This document shows, one piece after another, positions 9,033 through 17,636 of a stretch of 64,000 bases of DNA; the first letter of the stretch is position 1, and each line of letters starts with the position of its first letter. Origin of the DNA: Sedimentibacter hydroxybenzoicus DSM 7310 (lineage in GTDB: Bacteria; Bacillota; Clostridia; Tissierellales; Sedimentibacteraceae); NCBI RefSeq assembly GCF_013403245.1, contig NZ_JACBNQ010000001.1, positions 62,001 to 126,000 of the forward strand. Direction: 5' to 3'. The notes under the pieces were generated by a model. It worked only from the letters and a program-made list of their open reading frames with translations, was not told the origin of the DNA and made no database searches. The position numbers and the translations under genes were made by a program.

Positions 9033-9482
9033 ATGGCAAAAATTAAGAAAACCTTTGATAGAGAATTAATGTACAATAAAATTATGCCGACAAATTTGAA
9101 AAGGGACGAAATTGAGCAAAATGAAGCAAATGAGTCTGCAACAATTGTTACCGAAAATGACAACTCCACAGAAGTGATTTTCCAAAATAAAGAATTAAAT
9201 TTAATAAGAGATGAAAAAAACGAGGTTATATTATATAACGTGACAGAAAAGCTTGTTCTTGATAAGCTTGAAGCAACCCTTAAAAAAATGAATTGCTGCA
9301 GATGCGACCGATGCAAGGAGGATATTGTAGCAATTGCTTTAAACAATCTTAAGCCAAAATATATTGTAGCAAACAAAGATAATATTAAAGAAAAAATATA
9401 TGAATATGATGAAATGGGCAGAGAAGTTACCACAGAGGTTATTAAAGCGGTACTTAAAGTAAGGAAAAACCCAAGGCATTAA
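9033..9482 (+). CDS. ComFB-domain protein
   Basis: About 149 residues. The N-terminal 60 residues are charged and low in complexity. The C-terminal half is a ComFB domain: a cysteine cluster NCCRCDRC, then ALNNLKPKYIV and the closing helix TEVIKAVLKV. ATG at 9033 is preferred to a TTG at 9015 because GAAAGAGGA lies seven bases before it and it directly follows the ParA stop. ComFB proteins were named from the late competence operon, and recent work describes members as cyclic di-GMP receptors tied to motility. A second paralogue is encoded at 42435-42707. Its association with a ParA-like ATPase here is not explained by known systems. Confidence 0.8.
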   Translation: MAKIKKTFDRELMYNKIMPTNLKRDEIEQNEANESATIVTENDNSTEVIFQNKELNLIRDEKNEVILYNVTEKLVLDKLEATLKKMNCCRCDRCKEDIVAIALNNLKPKYIVANKDNIKEKIYEYDEMGREVTTEVIKAVLKVRKNPRH

Positions 9483-9501
9483 ATTAAAATTATAATTTTA
9501 C

Positions 9502-9528
9502 TAAAATTTTGGTTAATCATGACGATAT
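9502..9528 (+). promoter_or_regulatory. Sigma-D (FliA-type) promoter for cheW-mcp-cheW
   Basis: TAAA at 9502-9505, a 15-base spacer and GACGATAT at 9521-9528 fit the Gram-positive sigma-D pattern TAAA-N15-GCCGATAT with one mismatch. The cheW start codon lies about 30 bases further on. Confidence 0.75.
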
Positions 9529-9559
9529 TATATTAAGAATATTATAATGAGGTGATTAC

Positions 9560-10057
9560 GTGCAAGATAATTTAAATGTTTTAAATAGCGATTTAGATGA
9601 GGATACACTTAAAGGCAAGTATTTGACTTTTTACACGGATAATCAACTGCTTGGAATTTCTATAGCTGATGTAGTTCAAATAGTAGGAATGCAAGAAATA
9701 ACAGCAGTTCCCGAATTTCCATCATACGCAAAGGGTGTGATCAACTTAAGAGGGATAATTATACCAATAATTGATGTGCGATTAAGATTGAAAAAGGAAG
9801 AAATCGGATACAACGAAAGAACATGCATTATAGTAACAAATATAAACGAGTCTTACATAGGCTTTATAGTAGATGAAGTAAACGAAGTTACCAACATAGA
9901 TAACGAAAACATATCAGACCCTCCTAAAATGGGCTCTGACTATACAAACACCTTTATTACCGGAATTGCTAAATTAAACAATCGCATTGTTTTGCTGATA
10001 GATTTGAAAAAAGTACTTGATGAAAAAGAGATTGAGCTTATTACCAATGTGAATTAA
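9560..10057 (+). CDS. cheW: Chemotaxis adaptor CheW
   Basis: A 165-residue single CheW domain that couples chemoreceptors to the CheA kinase. The family motif [19 protein letters not shown] is at about residues 61-79, and [11 protein letters not shown] is at about 106-116. It starts with GTG behind a GAGGTG ribosome binding site. It is followed 19 bases later by a chemoreceptor gene and then by a second CheW gene. A good sigma-D promoter stands just upstream, so it should be co-expressed with cheA at 49118, which is far away in the window. Confidence 0.93.
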   Translation: MQDNLNVLNSDLDEDTLKGKYLTFYTDNQLLGISIADVVQIVGMQEITAVPEFPSYAKGVINLRGIIIPIIDVRLRLKKEEIGYNERTCIIVTNINESYIGFIVDEVNEVTNIDNENISDPPKMGSDYTNTFITGIAKLNNRIVLLIDLKKVLDEKEIELITNVN

Positions 10058-10076
10058 TTGTTGTAAGGGGGCAGAA

Positions 10077-11846
10077 TTGAAAATATTTAATAAAAAATCT
10101 AAAAATAAAAAAAAGACCAGAAAAGCTAAAAGTGATAAAAAGAAGATTAAAATAGCATTATTTAAAATGTCAAACATTAAAATAGCGCCAAGATTAATAA
10201 TCGGTTTTGGGATTTTATTAATAATGTTTGCTGTGTCTAATGTGGTTTCAATTTTTAATATAAATCATGTTTCAGAAGATGTTAACCTTTTTTATGACGA
10301 CTGCTACGAGGTGGAAGTGCGTTCATGGGAAACTAAGCTTGCTTTGAACAAGGTGGAAAAAGCAGTTTACAAATCCACAACAACGTCCGGCAGAGCGCAG
10401 AAGATGGAATATACGGCTGAAATAACAGAAAATATACAAATAGCCAATGAAACGCTTGGATTATTATTACAGGATTTAGACCACTATCCAACTGTCGTTC
10501 AACAGCTGAATAATGATATGTTAACAGTAACAGAAATAAGCAATAATTTGGTTGAGCTTTTAAACGACAGTAAAAATTCACAAGCATTAGAAATAATGAA
10601 CAATGAACTAACACCTGTATTAAGTTCGATTTATAGAACTATGGATGAAGTCAGTAAAAATTTGGATATAGTAGCACGAAATTTTGTAAATAATTCTAAT
10701 GAAACAAACAGATATTTATTGATAGCCTTAATCGCTATGCTCGTAGTAGGCATTGTTGTTTCCGCTTTGTTGGGAGCGGCTATAATTAAAAGCTTGGTGC
10801 GACCGATTAAAGAAATAACAGAGGCTGCCGAGGCCATCAGCAGGGGAGATTTAGACTATGATGTAAATCATACATCCAAGGATGAGCTTGGCGTTGCTAC
10901 ATTAACAATAAGCAATACCATAAAGACATTGAAGCTTTATGTGGGGGAAATTGACAGAGTATTAAATGAAATGTCAAACGGCGATTTAACTTCCTCAATC
11001 AGCATGGAATTTATAGGAGGATTTGCACCTATAAAAACTTCAGTAGAAAGAATATTATCATCCTTTAACGATACATTAAGTAAGATAGATGAAGCTGCAG
11101 AACAAGTGTCCAGCGGCGCAAGCCAGGTATCGGGAGGAGCACAGGCATTGTCTCAGGGAACAACTGAGCAGGCGAGTTCTATTGAGGAATTATCTGCAAC
11201 TATAAATGAAATATCGGAACAAATCAAGCAAAATGCGGAGAATTCCAACAATGTCAGCAAAATAACCCAGGAATCGGCTCAAGAAGTTGAGAAAAACAGT
11301 GAAAAGGTTGAGCTTATGACCGAGGCAATGTATGACATAAGGAATTCTACAAATGAAATATCCAAAATTATAAAAGCAATAGACGACATAGCTTTCCAGA
11401 CAAATATTCTTGCATTAAATGCTGCGGTTGAGGCAGCAAGAGCCGGTGCGGCAGGCAAAGGATTCGCGGTAGTTGCCGACGAGGTAAGAAACTTAGCCTC
11501 AAAGAGTGCGGAAGCAGCTAAAAGCACGGCAGATTTAATTGAAAATTCCATCAAATCCGTGGAAAGAGGCACAGTTATTGCAGATGAAACAAAGGAATCA
11601 ATTAATTCAATGGTAAGTTCCATAAGAGAATCAGTAAAATTAGTTGATGAGATTTCAGAGGCATCAAAAGAACAAGCTGAATCCATAATGCAGATAACAT
11701 TGGGAATTGAGCAAATATCCGCTGTTGTTCAGACGAACTCGGCTACTGCGGAGGAAAGTGCTGCTGCAAGCCAAGAGCTTAGCGGACAATCAAGCTTATT
11801 AAAGGAATTAGTCGAACAATTTGATTTAGCCGAAGAGGCTGTATAA
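10077..11846 (+). CDS. Methyl-accepting chemotaxis protein
   Basis: A 589-residue receptor. A very basic N-terminal tail of about 30 residues precedes a first membrane helix at about 38-60. An outside helical sensor of about 150 residues follows, of the four-helix-bundle type by its length and heptads. Then come a second membrane helix at about 213-236, a HAMP linker, and a cytoplasmic signalling domain. The signalling hairpin tip reads [19 protein letters not shown] near residue 440, the binding site for CheA and CheW. The start is TTG behind AAGGGGG. Being sandwiched between two cheW genes suggests a dedicated signalling unit. The ligand cannot be told. Confidence 0.92.
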   Translation: MKIFNKKSKNKKKTRKAKSDKKKIKIALFKMSNIKIAPRLIIGFGILLIMFAVSNVVSIFNINHVSEDVNLFYDDCYEVEVRSWETKLALNKVEKAVYKSTTTSGRAQKMEYTAEITENIQIANETLGLLLQDLDHYPTVVQQLNNDMLTVTEISNNLVELLNDSKNSQALEIMNNELTPVLSSIYRTMDEVSKNLDIVARNFVNNSNETNRYLLIALIAMLVVGIVVSALLGAAIIKSLVRPIKEITEAAEAISRGDLDYDVNHTSKDELGVATLTISNTIKTLKLYVGEIDRVLNEMSNGDLTSSISMEFIGGFAPIKTSVERILSSFNDTLSKIDEAAEQVSSGASQVSGGAQALSQGTTEQASSIEELSATINEISEQIKQNAENSNNVSKITQESAQEVEKNSEKVELMTEAMYDIRNSTNEISKIIKAIDDIAFQTNILALNAAVEAARAGAAGKGFAVVADEVRNLASKSAEAAKSTADLIENSIKSVERGTVIADETKESINSMVSSIRESVKLVDEISEASKEQAESIMQITLGIEQISAVVQTNSATAEESAAASQELSGQSSLLKELVEQFDLAEEAV

Positions 11847-11856
11847 GGAGTATGTT

Positions 11857-12324
11857 ATGAGCTACGATACAGAAGAAATATTTGAAGAAGAAATAGAGTT
11901 TCCGTGGTTATTATTTAAATTGGATGAAAGCTTGTATACAATAAACAGCAAGCTGATAACATCAATCGTTATCTGTCCGGAAGAAATAACGTATGTACCC
12001 AAGGTTTCTGAATATATCATAGGGCTCATACATTTAAGAGGAAATGTTGTTCCATTGATTGATATGAAGAAATTGTTTAATGTAGAAACAGGTAATGATG
12101 CTCAGGAAAATAAAGGTATGGTAGTAGTGTTAGAAAAAGACAATTCGTTTGTGGGATTAATCGTAGATGAAGTTTTGTCTGTTGAAAATATTACATCATT
12201 TGAAGAAACAGAAGAAATCAGAAAAATGTGTAGGGACGGTTTTGTAAAAGGTGTTGCAAAAGGAAATAAAACGGAAGATGTACTTTTGATTATTGATGAA
12301 GAAAAAATCATGAATATGGCATAA
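11857..12324 (+). CDS. cheW: Second CheW-like adaptor
   Basis: A 155-residue CheW domain with GLIHLRGNVVPLIDMKKLF at about residues 48-66 and FVGLIVDEVLSV later. It differs from the first CheW by an acidic start (DTEEIFEEEIEFP) and weak overall similarity, so it is not a recent duplicate. It starts ten bases after the receptor stop with a GGAG site. Two adaptors flanking one receptor may tune array composition or let one act as a competitor. No separate promoter is visible. Confidence 0.9.
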   Translation: MSYDTEEIFEEEIEFPWLLFKLDESLYTINSKLITSIVICPEEITYVPKVSEYIIGLIHLRGNVVPLIDMKKLFNVETGNDAQENKGMVVVLEKDNSFVGLIVDEVLSVENITSFEETEEIRKMCRDGFVKGVAKGNKTEDVLLIIDEEKIMNMA

Positions 12325-12339
12325 AAATATATTTGGCAT

Positions 12340-12366
12340 TTAATTTTTTGAATTTTGTGTCGATTA
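12340..12366 (+). promoter_or_regulatory. Weak sigma-D-like promoter before flgM
   Basis: TTAA at 12340, a 15-base spacer and GTCGATTA at 12359-12366 resemble the sigma-D consensus with several mismatches. A FliA-driven flgM is the norm, so the call is plausible but not strong. Confidence 0.4.
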
Positions 12367-12383
12367 TATAATTAATTAGAGGT

Positions 12384-12440
12384 AGGGGGACACATCTCGG
12401 TTTGTCAGGGATGGTCTATATGTATAGGAGAAATGTCCCT
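12384..12440. repeat. GGGGACA-ended palindrome in the flgM leader
   Basis: The left arm AGGGGGACACATCTC at 12384-12398 pairs imperfectly with GAGAAATGTCCCT at 12428-12440. It shares its ends with the elements at 1826 and 5890. It sits between the candidate sigma-D promoter and the flgM ribosome binding site, so the flgM message would carry it as a hairpin. Confidence 0.6.
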
Positions 12441-12459
12441 GCTTAGGAGGGGTTATTAT

Positions 12460-12741
12460 ATGAAAATTCAAAACATAAACAATTATATGAATTATAAAGG
12501 TGGTTCTAAGCCAATAAAGAACCAGGAATTTGTAAAAAACAATAAATACGATGTAATTGAATTAAACGGTAGATCATCAAAGAATAGGGATGAAGAATAT
12601 TTAAATTCAATTAAAAAGAAAGTTTCTGCTCATATTAACAAGGAAACCAGCGCCGAAAAAATTAATCGGATAAAAGAAAGCATAGAGAGTAAGACGTACA
12701 ATATCAATGCTGAAGAAATAGTGAAAAAGCTGTTAATATAA
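12460..12741 (+). CDS. flgM: Anti-sigma-28 factor FlgM
   Basis: About 93 residues, the usual size. The C-terminal half (INRIKESIESKTYNINAEE and following KKLL) is the conserved FlgM region that grips the flagellar sigma factor until it is exported through the finished hook. The ATG at 12460 is chosen because AGGAGG lies nine bases ahead of it; an earlier in-frame ATG at 12433 falls inside a repeat arm and has no such site. It heads the flgM-flgN-flgK-flgL set. Its target FliA is encoded at 37192-37983. Confidence 0.88.
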   Translation: MKIQNINNYMNYKGGSKPIKNQEFVKNNKYDVIELNGRSSKNRDEEYLNSIKKKVSAHINKETSAEKINRIKESIESKTYNINAEEIVKKLLI

Positions 12742-12753
12742 GGGGTAAAAAAT

Positions 12754-13209
12754 ATGATAGATATATTAAAAGAAAGTGCCGATTTGTACAAAAGCTTTCT
12801 TGAGTTAGAATATGAAAAGTATGATGCGGTCATAAAAAACGATATCAATACATTGGATGATATTGTATCTAAAGAACAGGTATATTATATGAAAATGAGA
12901 GGTGTCGACCAAAAGAGAGAAAAGCTTGTAGATGCTATGGGCTGCAAAGGAATGACACTGAAGGAAATAATCGATACAGATAAAATAAAAAGCAATGGTG
13001 AGCTTATCGAAAAATATAATGAGCTGAGTGAAATAATACAAGAGGTTAAAAAAATCAACAGCTTGTGCAAGACGTTAATCGAAGTAAGAATGCACAAAAT
13101 TGATGATGCGTTGGTTCAATTAGGTGAAAAAGATAAAACATATTCAAACACAACTACGGAAAATAAGAACAACAGCGGAAAGAGCGTAATGCTTTCAAAG
13201 AAAGTATAA
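12754..13209 (+). CDS. flgN: Flagellar export chaperone FlgN
   Basis: A 151-residue helical protein of the FlgN family, which keeps the hook-junction proteins FlgK and FlgL soluble and brings them to the export gate. Long amphipathic helices are evident, with a basic Q-K-R-E-K-L segment in the middle. The ATG follows an AAGGGG site, 12 bases after flgM. Its position directly upstream of flgK and flgL is the classical arrangement and is the strongest support, since the sequence itself is poorly conserved. Confidence 0.82.
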   Translation: MIDILKESADLYKSFLELEYEKYDAVIKNDINTLDDIVSKEQVYYMKMRGVDQKREKLVDAMGCKGMTLKEIIDTDKIKSNGELIEKYNELSEIIQEVKKINSLCKTLIEVRMHKIDDALVQLGEKDKTYSNTTTENKNNSGKSVMLSKKV

Positions 13210-13221
13210 AGGGGTGAAGAT

Positions 13222-14808
13222 ATGCTTAGATCAACATTTTTAGGATATAAAACGGCCACAAGTGCGCTGAAGGTTCATCAGAATTATATGGATGTTACAG
13301 GGCAAAATATGGCGAATGTTAATACGAAGGGCTATACAAGACAGCGTCTCGATACGAGCTCATTCGGCTTTACTGCGAGAAATCTGAAATTCAGCTTAGG
13401 CGGTGTAGTTATCGGACAAGGTGTAAACTCATTGGGAGTAAGTCAATACAGAGATGCATTTCTTGATTTGAGATACAGAACCGCAGCTGCAAAGACGGGG
13501 GATCAGGAAACTCAACTGGAAGCATTAATAGACGTAGAGTCAATTCTTGATGAAATAATGAAGGAAGGTATGGATTCCCAGTTTTCTGATTTGTTAGACC
13601 AGCTGCATGAACTTACAAAAAGTCCCTCTGATCCTGTTTTAGAGGGTGTTGTAAGAACATCGGCTCAACTGCTTACACAAATGCTTAACAATTATGCAAC
13701 TCAACTTGAAACAGTCAGGGAACAGCAGTTAGAATATATGGAAAAAGGAGCAACGGTTGATGTTAACCAGTTGCTGAAAAATATATCGATTTTAAATCAA
13801 CAGATAAAAGAAGCCAACATAGGGGGAAATCCTGCGTTGGAGCTTAATGACGAAAGAAATCTGCTCATAGATGAGCTTTCCTCATATCTTGATATTGAGG
13901 TTAAAATAGATAAAATAAATATAGGCGGAGACAATTTTGTTGACGAATTGTCAATAAATTTGAAATTATCGGACGGCATTAAAATAAAAATCATTGACAA
14001 TGATGAATTTGCAGAATTTGAATCAGGAGTACCTACCGGTGCAACAGATGTTGAGTTTAGATTAAAGAATAATATTGATACCGGTTATACTGGTTCACTT
14101 GATTTGACTGATAGAATTAATAACGGGCAAATTGGAGGGTACATAAAATTTTTAAACGGTAAGGGCGAATATGCTGCCACAGGAGATGTGGATGCAAAAA
14201 ACAAAGGCATACAATATTATCAAAATATGTTGGATACATTGGCAAATAAATTTGCAAGGACGATGAATAATTTAAATCGCGAACCTAATTTTGCTGCCGA
14301 CGGGACTGTGGACAGTTGGACTTCAAAGAGGTTGTTTGAGTCAAGGGAAACAGGTCCAATTACTGCCAAGTCAATAAAAATATCGGATGCTTGGGCCGCA
14401 GCAACAGAATCATATATAACGAATACAATTGTAAAATCGGATGGAGATGACAGTACTGGTGCAACGGATAATATACTTAGAATGATAGATGCCTTTAAAG
14501 AAAAGAATGATTTTACAACTCAGTTTAACGGCGGGGGAAATGGATTATTTAAGGGTACCTTTCAGGAATTTGTATCATTTACGATAACCAAGCTTAATCT
14601 TCAGACGGATGATGTTGAAAAAACCCATGAAAGCTATTTAGTATCGCAGTACCAGATTGATTATGAAAGAAGCAGTCTATCCTCTGTTGATTTTAACGAA
14701 GAGGGCGTGAATTTATTACAGTACAGCAAATCATACAACGCCGCCGCAAGATTGATGACTACATTGGATGAGATGTTAGACACGTTGATTAACAGAATGG
14801 GAGTATAG
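13222..14808 (+). CDS. flgK: Flagellar hook-associated protein 1 (FlgK)
   Basis: A 528-residue hook-filament junction protein. The N-terminal rod-hook motif GQNMANVNTKGYTRQR is at about residues 30-45. A long coiled-coil part follows (about 120-230), then a variable middle, and the C-terminal D0 helix EEGVNLLQYSKSYNAAARL at about 493-511. Length is normal for the family. It begins 12 bases after flgN with a GGGGTG site and is followed by flgL ten bases on. Confidence 0.93.
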   Translation: MLRSTFLGYKTATSALKVHQNYMDVTGQNMANVNTKGYTRQRLDTSSFGFTARNLKFSLGGVVIGQGVNSLGVSQYRDAFLDLRYRTAAAKTGDQETQLEALIDVESILDEIMKEGMDSQFSDLLDQLHELTKSPSDPVLEGVVRTSAQLLTQMLNNYATQLETVREQQLEYMEKGATVDVNQLLKNISILNQQIKEANIGGNPALELNDERNLLIDELSSYLDIEVKIDKINIGGDNFVDELSINLKLSDGIKIKIIDNDEFAEFESGVPTGATDVEFRLKNNIDTGYTGSLDLTDRINNGQIGGYIKFLNGKGEYAATGDVDAKNKGIQYYQNMLDTLANKFARTMNNLNREPNFAADGTVDSWTSKRLFESRETGPITAKSIKISDAWAAATESYITNTIVKSDGDDSTGATDNILRMIDAFKEKNDFTTQFNGGGNGLFKGTFQEFVSFTITKLNLQTDDVEKTHESYLVSQYQIDYERSSLSSVDFNEEGVNLLQYSKSYNAAARLMTTLDEMLDTLINRMGV

Positions 14809-14818
14809 GAGGTAGCTT

Positions 14819-15853
14819 ATGAGAATTACGACAAGCATGATGTCCAGCAGATACATCAGGAATTTAAATAAATCCGCTAATGAAATGAATTATTTGAACG
14901 AAAGAGTAGGAACCGGCAGAAAGTTTTTCAAAGGCTCGGAGGATCCCATATCTGCCATAAAAGCATATAAATTAAGAAGAGAATACAGAAAAACCGAAAC
15001 ATATGATTCTAATATTAAGGATGTAAATTCTTTTCTTACCTCCGCGGAAACAAACATGATGGAAATAGGCGAAAGTTTAAAATCCACATATGAGCTATAT
15101 TTAAGAGGTATAACGGGCACCATGGGAGCGGAGGAAAGAGAAGCAATAGCGAAGGAGCTTGAAAATCTTCAGTCATCCATATTGACTTCACTGAATGCCA
15201 AGTTTGAGGACAGGTATGTATTTGGCGGAACCAGCAAAGATGTACTTCCGTTTACATTACATGATGTAACATTACCGGATGGAACTATTGGAAAGCAATT
15301 GTTTTACAAAGGTGTTAATGTTAATACCGGGCTAGACAAAGATGGACTTCCTGTAGGTGCAGATATTTTAGAAAAATTAGCAAATGAAAAAGCATATGTG
15401 GATCTTGGATTGGGAATGACATTTAATGGCGATGACTTAAATGAAGATACCGCATTTAACATGTCAATGTCAGGTATTAGCTTCATGGGATACGGAGAAA
15501 CAGACGGTATATCAGATAACATATACACATTAATAGGTAATATTAAAGATGAGCTAAGGCGTTCAGATTTCTCAACAGATGATATTTCACCTTACTTAGC
15601 AAGATTTGAGAAACAAAAAAATAATGTACTGGTAGCTGTAACGGATATAGGTGCAAAGACAAATTATTTGGATTTTTTAGAATTTCGTAACGAAGATAAT
15701 CAACTTAATTTGAATGCGAAATTATATGAGGTAGAAAAGGTAGATCCTGCTGAGGCTATAGTAGACTTCAAAATGCAGGAATATGCTTACAATGCAGCAT
15801 TGGCGATGGGCAACAAAATCCTCCAGAATAGTTTTATAGATTTTATGAAATAA
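14819..15853 (+). CDS. flgL: Flagellar hook-associated protein 3 (FlgL)
   Basis: A 344-residue flagellin-like junction protein that links FlgK to the filament. The N terminus has MRITTSMMSSRYIRNLNK and the family pattern GTGRKFFKGSEDP near residue 31. The C terminus ends with the D0 helix KMQEYAYNAALAMGNKI. AGGAGG stands six bases before the ATG. It is encoded directly after its partner flgK. Confidence 0.93.
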   Translation: MRITTSMMSSRYIRNLNKSANEMNYLNERVGTGRKFFKGSEDPISAIKAYKLRREYRKTETYDSNIKDVNSFLTSAETNMMEIGESLKSTYELYLRGITGTMGAEEREAIAKELENLQSSILTSLNAKFEDRYVFGGTSKDVLPFTLHDVTLPDGTIGKQLFYKGVNVNTGLDKDGLPVGADILEKLANEKAYVDLGLGMTFNGDDLNEDTAFNMSMSGISFMGYGETDGISDNIYTLIGNIKDELRRSDFSTDDISPYLARFEKQKNNVLVAVTDIGAKTNYLDFLEFRNEDNQLNLNAKLYEVEKVDPAEAIVDFKMQEYAYNAALAMGNKILQNSFIDFMK

Positions 15854-15868
15854 AAAGGAGTATAATAT

Positions 15869-16474
15869 ATGGAACCACTTTTAGAAATCAGAACAATTCC
15901 TATGTCATTTGAGATGAAAATCAATAAAGCCAAGTATGAAATAGCGACAACCAATGCCACATTTGAACTGAAAAGAACAAAGGGCGGATTTGACATGCAA
16001 ATGAAGCCCACGAAGCTGAACATCGACACTGTAGAAGCGAGATATTCAGCAGGAATAAAAAGTGTTATGCGTTCGGTACAGGATTTTGCAAAAAGAGGTG
16101 TCCAGGCAGGCTATCAGGCAACCGCCACATATGCCAAAGAAGGTAACATGATGTTGGACATCAATATCATGGAAAATCCAATACCTGAAATTGCAATGAA
16201 AAAATTTATGAGTGATGTCGATTTTAATATTGGATTTGTTCCGGAAGTCGGACCTGATATTTCGTGGGAAATAGGGGGAATTTCTATGAATTTTAAAATG
16301 GATGACCTTGGTTTCGATTGGAATGTAGGAGGTCCGGAAATTAATTTTATACCGGGAAGCATAGAATTCATAGTTAAAGAATATCCGAGAATTGAAATTA
16401 ATTATATAGGTACCCCAATTTTTGTGCCGCCAAGTGCGAATCCTAATTATAAGGAGTTAGATACATTTGTATAA
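15869..16474 (+). CDS. DUF6470 family flagellar-locus protein (YviE-like)
   Basis: A 201-residue soluble protein with no signal peptide or membrane helix. The N-terminal part contains the family pattern IRTIPMSFEMKINKAKYE and repeated short beta-strand segments. The C-terminal part is rich in G, P and hydrophobic residues. Proteins of this kind sit between flgL and fliW in many Firmicutes (YviE in Bacillus), which is the position here. The function is unknown. An AAGGAG site precedes the ATG, and its stop overlaps the fliW start. Confidence 0.8.
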   Translation: MEPLLEIRTIPMSFEMKINKAKYEIATTNATFELKRTKGGFDMQMKPTKLNIDTVEARYSAGIKSVMRSVQDFAKRGVQAGYQATATYAKEGNMMLDINIMENPIPEIAMKKFMSDVDFNIGFVPEVGPDISWEIGGISMNFKMDDLGFDWNVGGPEINFIPGSIEFIVKEYPRIEINYIGTPIFVPPSANPNYKELDTFV

Positions 16475-16925
16475 TAAAAACAGGAATATAAAAACGAGAG
16501 ATTTTGATGAAATCACGGTAAACGACAATGATGTTATTAAATTCATCACAGGTATGTACGGATTTGAACAATACAAAGAATATGTCATATTAAAAGACAG
16601 CCCCGAAGACGACGTGATGTTTTTGCAATCTCTGTCGGATACAGATTTATCATTTGTACTAATTGACCCTTATTCAATTATACGGGATTACACCCCTTAT
16701 TTAAATGAAGAGGATTTAAATGAACTCAAGGTAAAAAACGAGGCTGATTTAAAATACTTGGTTATAGCTATTATCAAAGAAAATATCAAAGAATCAGTAG
16801 TCAACCTAAAAAGTCCGATTGCAATTAACCCAGGTACAAGAGAAGCGAAGCAGGTAATACTACAAAATGATTATCCACTCAGATACAATTTTATCGTAGA
16901 TGAGGGGGATGCAGAATGCTGGTAA
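16467..16925 (+). CDS. fliW: Flagellar assembly factor FliW
   Basis: A 152-residue protein with the FliW pattern GMYGFEQYKEYVILKD near residue 28 and SPIAINPGTREAKQVIL near 112. FliW binds either flagellin or the RNA-binding protein CsrA, so free flagellin releases CsrA to block flagellin translation. The start is a TTG at 16467 with AAGGAG ten bases before it; it overlaps the previous stop by eight bases. Its 3' end overlaps csrA, the partner gene, by ten bases, so the two are translationally coupled. Confidence 0.92.
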   Translation: MYNKNRNIKTRDFDEITVNDNDVIKFITGMYGFEQYKEYVILKDSPEDDVMFLQSLSDTDLSFVLIDPYSIIRDYTPYLNEEDLNELKVKNEADLKYLVIAIIKENIKESVVNLKSPIAINPGTREAKQVILQNDYPLRYNFIVDEGDAECW

Positions 16926-17155
16926 TAAAAAGAAAGGTTTCGGAATCAATACTCATCGGAGACGATATCGAAATAATAATTTCTGAAATTTCACAGGACA
17001 AAGTGAAGGTAGCAATAAATGCTCCGAAGGAAGTAAAAGTTATCAGGAAAGAACTTAAAGAAACATTTGAATTCAATAAAACAGCTTCTGAAAAAATAGA
17101 CAAAAACAGCTTAAAATATTTAAAAAGTCAGCTAAAAAGTGCAAATAAAAAATAA
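16916..17155 (+). CDS. csrA: Carbon storage regulator CsrA
   Basis: A 79-residue RNA-binding dimer subunit. It opens with MLVIKRKVSESILIGDDIEI and carries INAPKEVKVIRKEL, both hallmark strands that recognise GGA loops in messages. The C-terminal tail is longer than in gamma-proteobacteria, as usual in Firmicutes. It is paired with FliW just upstream. The likely main target is the flagellin message, whose leader at 61268-61331 has GGA motifs at 61291 and in its ribosome binding site. Confidence 0.94.
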   Translation: MLVIKRKVSESILIGDDIEIIISEISQDKVKVAINAPKEVKVIRKELKETFEFNKTASEKIDKNSLKYLKSQLKSANKK

Positions 17156-17240
17156 ATTTTAAAACATTTTCTTGCATATTATTCTCGATTTTGTTAATTA
17201 TGTAAAAAATAGAATAAAACTTGTTAAAAATATAACAAAC

Positions 17241-17277
17241 AATGAATATCTTTTATGGTATTCATTTTTATTTTTGT
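17241..17277 (+). terminator. Rho-independent terminator after csrA
   Basis: AATGAATATC pairs with GGTATTCATT around a six-base loop and is followed by a T-rich tail. It should end the flgM-csrA transcript and isolate the next operon. The gap 17156-17636 holds this terminator, then an AT-rich stretch with a 12-base palindrome (TTATTCGAATAA at 17349-17360), a promoter, a riboswitch and a second terminator; no gene is seen in it. Confidence 0.8.
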
Positions 17278-17398
17278 TGATTTTTAAAGGGAAAAACAAA
17301 AAAAGGCCTGATTTTCAGTTGCTAATTTTGAGTTTGAAAAATGTATAATTATTCGAATAAAAAAATGTTGATTTTTCAATATTTTTTGTCAAAAAAGC

Positions 17399-17427
17399 TT
17401 GCAATTTGTCTCAATTTGCATTATAAT
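17399..17427 (+). promoter_or_regulatory. Sigma-A promoter of the main flagellar operon
   Basis: TTGCAA at 17399-17404, a 17-base spacer and a perfect TATAAT at 17422-17427 predict transcription from about 17434. This places the start some 25 bases before the riboswitch aptamer, which is the arrangement expected for a leader RNA. Confidence 0.85.
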
Positions 17428-17458
17428 GCTGTTAGATTTAAGAAAATTTTAAGAATTG

Positions 17459-17535
17459 AAAAGGTAAAGCTGTCGAAAGGCAGTGTCACAAAGCTATAGG
17501 GCCTAAGGGAATTTCTAAGGCAGCCAGTTGCCAAT
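17459..17535 (+). promoter_or_regulatory. Cyclic di-GMP-I (GEMM) riboswitch
   Basis: The region contains the conserved aptamer parts in order: GGTAA at 17463 that closes with TTGCC at 17528, the P2 hairpin CTGTCGAAAGGCAG with a GAAA tetraloop, then CACAAAGC, the P3 arm beginning TATAGGGCCTAAGG, and CAGCCAG. This is the standard type I cyclic di-GMP aptamer. It sits in the leader between a sigma-A promoter and flgB, with an intrinsic terminator downstream. Type I aptamers ahead of flagellar operons in clostridia act as off switches when cyclic di-GMP is high; the same direction is inferred here from the terminator, not proven. Confidence 0.93.
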
Positions 17536-17561
17536 GATATCTATATAAATGTTATGCATAT

Positions 17562-17607
17562 ATATAATTTATTGTGGTGCCTGGCAAAAACGTAAATTAT
17601 ATTTTTT
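17562..17607 (+). terminator. Riboswitch-controlled terminator in the flgB leader
   Basis: ATATAATTTA at 17562-17571 pairs exactly with TAAATTATAT at 17593-17602, followed by TTTTTT. A competing hairpin can form from TATATAAATG at 17542-17551 and CATATATATA at 17557-17566; it uses up the first terminator arm and is a candidate antiterminator. The loop of the terminator contains GGTGCCTGGCA, which could itself fold. Confidence 0.75.
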
Positions 17608-17636
17608 ATGCAAATTTTTAAAAAAGGGGATATGAA

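Noticed and set aside
11279-11686. A long reverse frame (135 codons) opposite the chemoreceptor signalling domain
   Set aside because: It is the mirror of a biased A- and S-rich coding region. Like frames lie opposite the other two receptors (57633-58049, 59900-60184), with no ribosome binding site.
12433-12459. Earlier ATG for flgM
   Set aside because: It falls in the arm of a dispersed palindrome with no ribosome binding site, while ATG 12460 has AGGAGG at good spacing.
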